Below the pieces are notes generated by a model that saw nothing but the letters and a program-made list of their open reading frames with translations, ran no database searches and was not told where the DNA came from. From positions 1 to 11,444 of the forward strand of contig DYTA01000023.1 of the NCBI GenBank assembly GCA_020726205.1: 11,444 bases of DNA, read 5' to 3'. Shown in pieces: positions 6,738 through 11,444 of this stretch (within the stretch, counting starts at the first letter, position 1; each line of letters begins with the position of its first letter). Source of the DNA: Nitrosospira multiformis. Its GTDB lineage: Bacteria > Pseudomonadota > Gammaproteobacteria > Burkholderiales > UBA11063. The position numbers were made by a program, and so were the translations under genes.

Positions 6738-7964
6738 ATGGCAGAAAAAAAATGTTCATTTTGTGGTAAAAATGAAAAACAAGTAAAACATCTAATTGCT
6801 GGACAAGATGGGTTTATATGTAACGAGTGTATTGCTGCATGTGGTGAAATATTAAAATCAGCACCAGATGGTAATGATATTAATGATTCGAATAGTGAAA
6901 TTATCCAAAAACCAATCCCAAAACCAAAAGAAATATCTGCAGAATTAGATAAATATGTTATTGGTCAGGAACAGGCTAAAAAAGTGCTTTCAGTTGCAGT
7001 TTATAATCACTTTCATCGTGTCCGTGATCAGTTATCTGATGATCAGGACGTGGAGTTATCAAAAAGTAATATTTTATTAATCGGTCCAACTGGGTCAGGT
7101 AAAACACTATTAGCTCAAACACTAGCTCGTAGCTTAGACGTTCCATTTGCTATCGCTGATGCAACCACTTTAACTGAAGCTGGTTACGTTGGTGATGATG
7201 TTGAGAATGTTTTGACTCGTTTATTACAAAATTGTGATTATGATGTTGAAAAAGCTAAGCATGGTATTATTTATATTGATGAAATTGATAAAATTTCTCG
7301 GCGTAGTGAAAACCCATCAATTACTCGAGATGTATCAGGTGAGGGTGTTCAACAAGCGTTATTAAAACTAATTGAAGGTACTGTTGCAAATGTGCCACCA
7401 CAAGGTGGGCGTAAGCACCCTGGCAAAGAAATGATTCAATTAGATACTAGCGAAATTTTATTTATTTGTGGCGGTGCTTTTGCAGGTTTAGAAAAAATTA
7501 TTCAAATGCGTAGTGAGAAATCTGGAATTGGTTTTGCGGCAAAAGTTAGTAGCAAAACTGATACAGCAAATAAAGATATATTTTTAAAAGATACTGAACC
7601 TGGTGATTTGGTGAAATTTGGTTTAATTCCAGAGTTTATTGGACGGTTGCCTGTTCATGCTATTTTACGTGAATTAGATGAAACTGCATTGGTACAAATT
7701 TTAACTGAACCAAAAAATGCGTTGTTAAAACAATACAAAAAATTATTTGCTAAAAATAATGTTGAGCTTGATTTTAATCAAGAGGCTCTTGATGCTGTTG
7801 CTAAATTAGCATTAGCTCGTAAGACTGGAGCTCGTGGTTTGCGTTCAATTTTAGAAAATTTATTACTAGATACAATGTATGAATTACCTAGTCAAGATAA
7901 TGTACAAAAAGTAATTATTGATGCCGATGTAGTAAATGGAATTAGCAAGCCTAAAATTATTTAA
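6738..7964 (+). CDS. clpX: ATP-dependent Clp protease ATP-binding subunit ClpX
   Basis: ClpX is the AAA+ hexamer that recognises tagged proteins such as ssrA-tagged ones, unfolds them and feeds them to ClpP. The 408-residue protein is full length. It has the N-terminal zinc-binding domain (C6, C9, C28, C31), Walker A GPTGSGKT (116-123), the GYVG pore loop (149-152), Walker B IIYIDE (177-182), the RKH loop (225-227), the IGF loop that docks on ClpP (264-266) and sensor-2 GARGLR (364-369). All key residues are present. Sequence agreement with Neisseria ClpX, as remembered, is high, which supports a betaproteobacterial source. An A8 run lies in codons 3-5. The following acyltransferase gene starts 23 bp downstream with no terminator between, and lon, frequent after clpX in gammaproteobacteria, is absent. 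Confidence 0.97.
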   Translation: MAEKKCSFCGKNEKQVKHLIAGQDGFICNECIAACGEILKSAPDGNDINDSNSEIIQKPIPKPKEISAELDKYVIGQEQAKKVLSVAVYNHFHRVRDQLSDDQDVELSKSNILLIGPTGSGKTLLAQTLARSLDVPFAIADATTLTEAGYVGDDVENVLTRLLQNCDYDVEKAKHGIIYIDEIDKISRRSENPSITRDVSGEGVQQALLKLIEGTVANVPPQGGRKHPGKEMIQLDTSEILFICGGAFAGLEKIIQMRSEKSGIGFAAKVSSKTDTANKDIFLKDTEPGDLVKFGLIPEFIGRLPVHAILRELDETALVQILTEPKNALLKQYKKLFAKNNVELDFNQEALDAVAKLALARKTGARGLRSILENLLLDTMYELPSQDNVQKVIIDADVVNGISKPKII

Positions 7965-7975
7965 TTGTAACTAAT

Positions 7976-7983
7976 AAAGGAAG
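7976..7983 (+). promoter_or_regulatory. Strong ribosome binding site before a GTG start
   Basis: AAAGGAAG sits 4 nt before the GTG at 7988 and supports that non-ATG start; no in-frame ATG lies nearby until residue 21 of the product. Confidence 0.6.
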
Positions 7984-7987
7984 AGTA

Positions 7988-8566
7988 GTGAAATCATTAT
8001 TCTGGAAAATATGTAATAAATTAAATAAATATATAGCTCATCCTCGTATGATACTTGGTTATACACGTCATGATGGCGTGTATTTACCATTTACTCGAAT
8101 GAGTAATACTGTTGATATTATTTATCCTCAAAATTTGGATATAGCAAATAACGTTTTTATTTGGCATCATTCTATTTTAGAATGTAGTAATGGTATTTTT
8201 ATTGATGAAGGTTGCCAAATCGGTGCATATGTTTTATTGGCAAGTCATTCATCACATCTAGCTATTCGTTTATATGGTTATCATTATATTGAAAATAATG
8301 GCAAACATAAGGGATATGCTAAGGGGGCAATTAAAATAGGTAAATTTACCTTTGTAGGTCCTCATTCAGTAATTATGCCTGGGACTTCAATTGGTAAAGG
8401 TTCGATTGTTTCTGCATATAGCTTGGTAAAAGGTGAATTTCCTGATTTTGCGATTATTGCAGGAAATCCAGCGGTTCAAGTTGGTGATACTCGTGATATG
8501 GATCGCCGTCAGCTTGAAAAATATCCAGAATTGCAGTCTTTTTATGATGAATGGGCGAATCATTAA
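7988..8566 (+). CDS. Left-handed beta-helix (hexapeptide) acyltransferase, WbbJ/maltose-acetyltransferase-like
   Basis: The 192-residue protein most likely O- or N-acetylates a sugar, given its place before a glycosyltransferase and a flippase. Imperfect hexapeptide repeats run from about residue 50 to 145: NVFIWHHSILECSNGIFI, then IKIGKFTFVG and VIMPGTSIGKGSIVSA. The family's closing IIAGNPAV lies at 156-163. H87 and H90 (ASHSSH) are candidate catalytic histidines in the loop typical of this fold. A C-terminal tail of about 30 residues is charged. It starts with GTG behind a strong ribosome site, 23 bp after clpX, and its stop codon touches the ATG of the next gene. The donor is presumably acetyl-CoA. 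The acceptor sugar cannot be told; an acetyltransferase for a nucleotide sugar or for a finished lipid-linked glycan are both possible. Confidence 0.82.
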   Translation: MKSLFWKICNKLNKYIAHPRMILGYTRHDGVYLPFTRMSNTVDIIYPQNLDIANNVFIWHHSILECSNGIFIDEGCQIGAYVLLASHSSHLAIRLYGYHYIENNGKHKGYAKGAIKIGKFTFVGPHSVIMPGTSIGKGSIVSAYSLVKGEFPDFAIIAGNPAVQVGDTRDMDRRQLEKYPELQSFYDEWANH

Positions 8567-9625
8567 ATGAAAAAAGTGTTAATTGTTGGTTCAAATTCAA
8601 TTCATTGTCAGAGATTTATTAGTGGTTTGATTGCCGAGCAAAATTATTCTTTAGCTATTATTACCAATAAAATAATGTCAGAATTTTCTGCTATTCATAT
8701 GCTAGAGATTGATTTTGGGCTACGTAATTTGCAAGCATCTAGACAAATTCGCGCATTTATTCAGCAGTTTAAACCTGATGTCGTTCATATTCATCAAGCA
8801 AATAGTTATGCCTGGCATACATTGCGTGCTATTGAAAAATTAGCTACCAAACCAAGAGTTTTATTAACTACTTGGGGATCTGATGTTTTATTACTACCGT
8901 ATAAAAATAAATTAATGTATAAAATGGTACGTTATAATCTACAACATGCGAATATTATAACAACAGATTCATTATTTATGGCATCAAAAATTAGTACAAT
9001 TTTAAATGGCATTAATCGGCCTATTTATACGATAAATTTTGGCATCCAAAATATTCCTATAGCTTCTTCAGTTAATCAAAAACAGAAATTAATTATTTCA
9101 AATCGTTTACATAAGTCATTGTATCGTATTGACTCAATTATTAAAGCTTTTGCTTATTTAAGTAATCATAGTCTAATTGATGAAGATTATAAACTTTTAA
9201 TTGCAGCCTCTGGAGAACAATCTAATCATTTAATTAAACTTGTCAATGACTTTGGAATTAATCATCGGGTAATTTTTAGTGGTATGATTTCATATGAGGA
9301 GTTGGTTGGATACTATACTCAAGCAAGCATATTTGTTTCAATTCCGGAAAGTGATGGGACAGCATCTAGCTTACTAGAAGCAATGGCATATGGTTGTATT
9401 CCTGTGTTATCTAATCTTCCAGCTAATTTAGAATGGGTGCTTGATAAAATTAATGGGTTTATTGTGCCAGATGTTCAACAATTACAGCATCAATTACTAT
9501 CTGCAATTGAACTAAGTCAAAATTATATTGAGTATAATAAATTAATTAATTTTAATTATCAAATTATTAACAAAAAAGCCAATGCTAGTCTAAATACTAA
9601 ATCGTTTTGTGAGTTGTATGAATAA
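8567..9625 (+). CDS. GT4-family (GT-B fold) glycosyltransferase
   Basis: The 352-residue cytoplasmic or membrane-associated enzyme should add one sugar from a nucleotide donor to a growing glycan. The N-terminal Rossmann half has KVLIVGSN (3-10), PDVVHIHQ (70-77) and TTWGSDVLLLP (101-111), typical of the Glyco_trans_4-like N-terminal domain. The C-terminal donor-binding half has VIFSGMI (235-241) and SDGTASSLLEAMAYG (262-276). The usual E-x7-E pair is replaced by D263-x7-E271, a variant recalled from other 'SDGT' enzymes. There is no signal peptide or clear membrane helix. The ATG follows the upstream stop with no gap, and the gene's own stop touches the flippase ATG, so it is part of a coupled cassette. 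Sugar and linkage are not predictable. Confidence 0.85.
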   Translation: MKKVLIVGSNSIHCQRFISGLIAEQNYSLAIITNKIMSEFSAIHMLEIDFGLRNLQASRQIRAFIQQFKPDVVHIHQANSYAWHTLRAIEKLATKPRVLLTTWGSDVLLLPYKNKLMYKMVRYNLQHANIITTDSLFMASKISTILNGINRPIYTINFGIQNIPIASSVNQKQKLIISNRLHKSLYRIDSIIKAFAYLSNHSLIDEDYKLLIAASGEQSNHLIKLVNDFGINHRVIFSGMISYEELVGYYTQASIFVSIPESDGTASSLLEAMAYGCIPVLSNLPANLEWVLDKINGFIVPDVQQLQHQLLSAIELSQNYIEYNKLINFNYQIINKKANASLNTKSFCELYE

Positions 9626-10894
9626 ATGATACGCAAGTTAATGCATAAACTTCGTGGGGATTTTGCATTGGTTTTAATAGCAAATCTATTTTCATATCTA
9701 ATAACATTTTGTGGTTCAATTATTTATGTTAGATTACTTGGCAAAACAGAATTTGGGCTATATGCTTTTGCATTTGGAGTAGTTTCATTATTTTTACTAG
9801 TTAATGGTTTTGGTGCAGCAAGCGGGGTGTTACAATATGTTAGTCGTGCAAAATCAGATGATGAAAAATTAGCCTATCTTCATTTTGCTTTCAGAAGCGG
9901 GATGATCTTTAATTTTTTGATTGGTATTTTGATAGTTGGGTATGCATTCATCATGCCATTGCCTATTGCAAATGCGCGACCTATTTTATTGGGAATGGCT
10001 TTGTTTCCTGTAGGACGACTTTATATTGATATTTTTCAAGCATACTTGCGGGCTACTCAGCAAAATAAACTACAGGCACACTTTTTAATTATTAATAACT
10101 GTGTTTTACTTACTGCCAATGTTATAGGTGTTATTATATTTAAGCTATATGGGCTTGTATATTTTACTTATGTTGGTTATATATTAATGTTTATTTTTTC
10201 TGCGGTTAAATTTAAACTTCCAGTGATATTTGTTAAACAAAAACAACTAGTTTATATTTCTCAGCGTAGTTTTATTAGTTATTCTTTTTTTTCGACAATG
10301 TCAAATGCATTTTCTGGATTACTTTTTGTTCTTGATACAATTATTATTAGTTATATAGTTAAAAATCCGCAATTATTAGCCACGTATAGAGTAGCAACAA
10401 TTATTCCGTTTGCAATTAATTTTATTCCAAATATTGTAATTAATTATTACTATCCAGAATTTGCCAAAAACTCTAACTCAGCGAATAAAATTCGACAATT
10501 AGCTCGTTTTGTTAGTAAAAGAATGTTTTTATTTAGTGGCTTTGTAAGTTTAAGTTTAATAATACTAGCTCGACCATTGATTATTACTATTTTTGGGGAT
10601 AGTTACAGTGATAGTATATTACCATTTCAAATTATTAGTTTTGGTTATTGGATAATTGCAACATTTCGTACTATTAATGGTAATATTTTAGCGGCTTTAG
10701 GACAAGCTAAACTAAGTTTTTATCTAACTTTTTTAATCTTAATCGTCAATATTATTGTAACATACTTAATGGTGGTACATTATTCAATAATTGGTGCTGC
10801 AATTGCAGTAGTTTTAATGTATTCTTTTTCCTCATTAATTGGTTATATTACTTTAAAAATAATTTTGCAAAATATCGAGAGTAAACATGGTTAA
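9626..10894 (+). CDS. Wzx/RfbX-like polysaccharide flippase (MVF/MATE-like superfamily)
   Basis: The 422-residue integral membrane protein likely flips an undecaprenyl-linked oligosaccharide from the cytoplasmic to the periplasmic face of the inner membrane. About 12 hydrophobic helices are visible. The N-terminal YVRLLGKTEFGLYAFAFG (34-51) and the GFGAASGVLQYVSR stretch just after it are typical of the Polysacc_synt families. The NILAALGQAK motif and the following IVTYLMV...SIIGAAIA helix pair occur near the C terminus. It starts directly after the glycosyltransferase stop. Its last codons overlap the next gene by 8 nt. A T8 run lies at 10285-10292. If the upstream PglL-like protein is the ligase, this is the natural flippase for its donor, like Neisseria PglF, though PglF is only a functional parallel here. 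Confidence 0.85.
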   Translation: MIRKLMHKLRGDFALVLIANLFSYLITFCGSIIYVRLLGKTEFGLYAFAFGVVSLFLLVNGFGAASGVLQYVSRAKSDDEKLAYLHFAFRSGMIFNFLIGILIVGYAFIMPLPIANARPILLGMALFPVGRLYIDIFQAYLRATQQNKLQAHFLIINNCVLLTANVIGVIIFKLYGLVYFTYVGYILMFIFSAVKFKLPVIFVKQKQLVYISQRSFISYSFFSTMSNAFSGLLFVLDTIIISYIVKNPQLLATYRVATIIPFAINFIPNIVINYYYPEFAKNSNSANKIRQLARFVSKRMFLFSGFVSLSLIILARPLIITIFGDSYSDSILPFQIISFGYWIIATFRTINGNILAALGQAKLSFYLTFLILIVNIIVTYLMVVHYSIIGAAIAVVLMYSFSSLIGYITLKIILQNIESKHG

Positions 10895-11444
10895 ATTTTA
10901 TGATCTAGCTAATTTAGAAATTAAGCATGAATTGGTTACAATTCGGTGTTATAGAGAACATGATTTTGCTGGTCTTAATGCTATTTTCCGTCAAGAATTT
11001 TTTACATGGTTTTTTACAGCATATAAAAACTGTCAAGAGTTCATTTTAGAAAAGATGGCTGAATTTGAAAAAGGTAAACTAGTAATGTTAGTTATTATTG
11101 ATAATAACACACAACAAATTATAGGAACCTCTTCATTATATGATATTAGTATTCGTCATAAAAGACTAGAGCTAGGATCTAGTTGGTTAGCTAAAGAATA
11201 TCAAGGTACTTTTTTTAATGCCTTGATAAAATATTTATTAATTGATACGCTTATAGTTAAACATGAGTTTAATCGCCTGCAATGGAAAACTGACTCACTT
11301 AATGAAAAGTCTCGAAATGCTATGATTAAATTAGGTTTTGTTTATGAGGGAACTTTACATCGACATGCTATTACTTATAGTGGTCGTGTACGTGACTCAT
11401 TAGTTTTTGCAGTTACTGATGAAACTTGGCCTCAAGTTAGTCAA
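10887..11444 (+). CDS. GNAT acetyltransferase, RimJ/RimL-like (Acetyltransf_3), 3' end beyond window
   Basis: The first 186 codons are in the window with no stop; related proteins are about 190-200 residues, so only a few codons are probably missing. It begins LVTIRCYREHDFAGL (16-30), the usual N-terminal strand and helix. IIGTSSLYDI, RLELGSSWLAKEYQGT, KTDSLNEKSRNAMIKLGF and EGTLHRHAI...GRVRDSLVFAV follow in the order seen in this subfamily. The normal glycine-rich acetyl-CoA loop (Q/R-x-x-G-x-G/A) reads YQGTFFN, so the second glycine is lost, which is fairly common here. The ATG at 10887 overlaps the flippase stop by 8 nt, indicating translational coupling. It may acetylate a glycan precursor or a protein N terminus; nothing in the sequence decides this. 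Confidence 0.85.
   Translation, partial: MVKFYDLANLEIKHELVTIRCYREHDFAGLNAIFRQEFFTWFFTAYKNCQEFILEKMAEFEKGKLVMLVIIDNNTQQIIGTSSLYDISIRHKRLELGSSWLAKEYQGTFFNALIKYLLIDTLIVKHEFNRLQWKTDSLNEKSRNAMIKLGFVYEGTLHRHAITYSGRVRDSLVFAVTDETWPQVSQ

Noticed and set aside
1..11444. CRISPR arrays, tRNA or rRNA genes, insertion sequences, Neisseria-type DNA uptake sequences
   Set aside because: I saw no regularly spaced repeats, tRNA-like folds, transposase motifs or copies of GCCGTCTGAA in a by-eye reading of the window.

Overview
The window is AT-rich (roughly two-thirds A+T by eye) and gene-dense, with no gap over 300 bases. It looks like chromosomal backbone from a Gram-negative proteobacterium. The bamD / rluD-pgeF divergent arrangement is known from beta- and gammaproteobacteria. 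The ClpX sequence, and a PglL-type O-oligosaccharyltransferase with sugar genes nearby, lean towards a low-GC betaproteobacterium of Neisseriales type. A low-GC gammaproteobacterium is not excluded. The placement is from memory of family sequences, not from a search.

Left part (1-2594). Positions 1-55 hold a more GC-rich fragment that may be the end of a repeat. Next comes satP (acetate/succinate uptake) on the + strand. It converges on a minus-strand pair, rluD-pgeF (23S rRNA pseudouridine synthase and a purine/peptidoglycan-editing enzyme), which overlap each other by 20 nt. A 14-bp hairpin at 729-763 separates satP from pgeF.

Right part (2581-11444). All genes are on the + strand with gaps of -8 to 30 bp and no visible internal terminator: bamD, a PglL/Wzy_C O-glycan ligase, clpP, a GNAT acetyltransferase (ZmaR-like), clpX, a hexapeptide acyltransferase, a GT4 glycosyltransferase, a Wzx-like flippase, and a RimJ/L-like GNAT cut by the window end. 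bamD and rluD start head to head with overlapping 5' ends, so each promoter must lie inside coding sequence of the other transcription unit.

Functionally the run mixes outer-membrane protein assembly (BamD), regulated proteolysis (ClpP and ClpX, separated by an extra acetyltransferase) and glycan building and transfer. The last four genes are stop-to-start or overlapping and look like a translationally coupled glycan cassette. With the PglL-like ligase upstream they suggest a general O-glycosylation pathway; its initiating sugar-phosphate transferase is not in the window. The most unusual points are the head-to-head overlap of rluD and bamD, the interleaving of glycan genes with clpP/clpX, and the possible repeat at the left edge.
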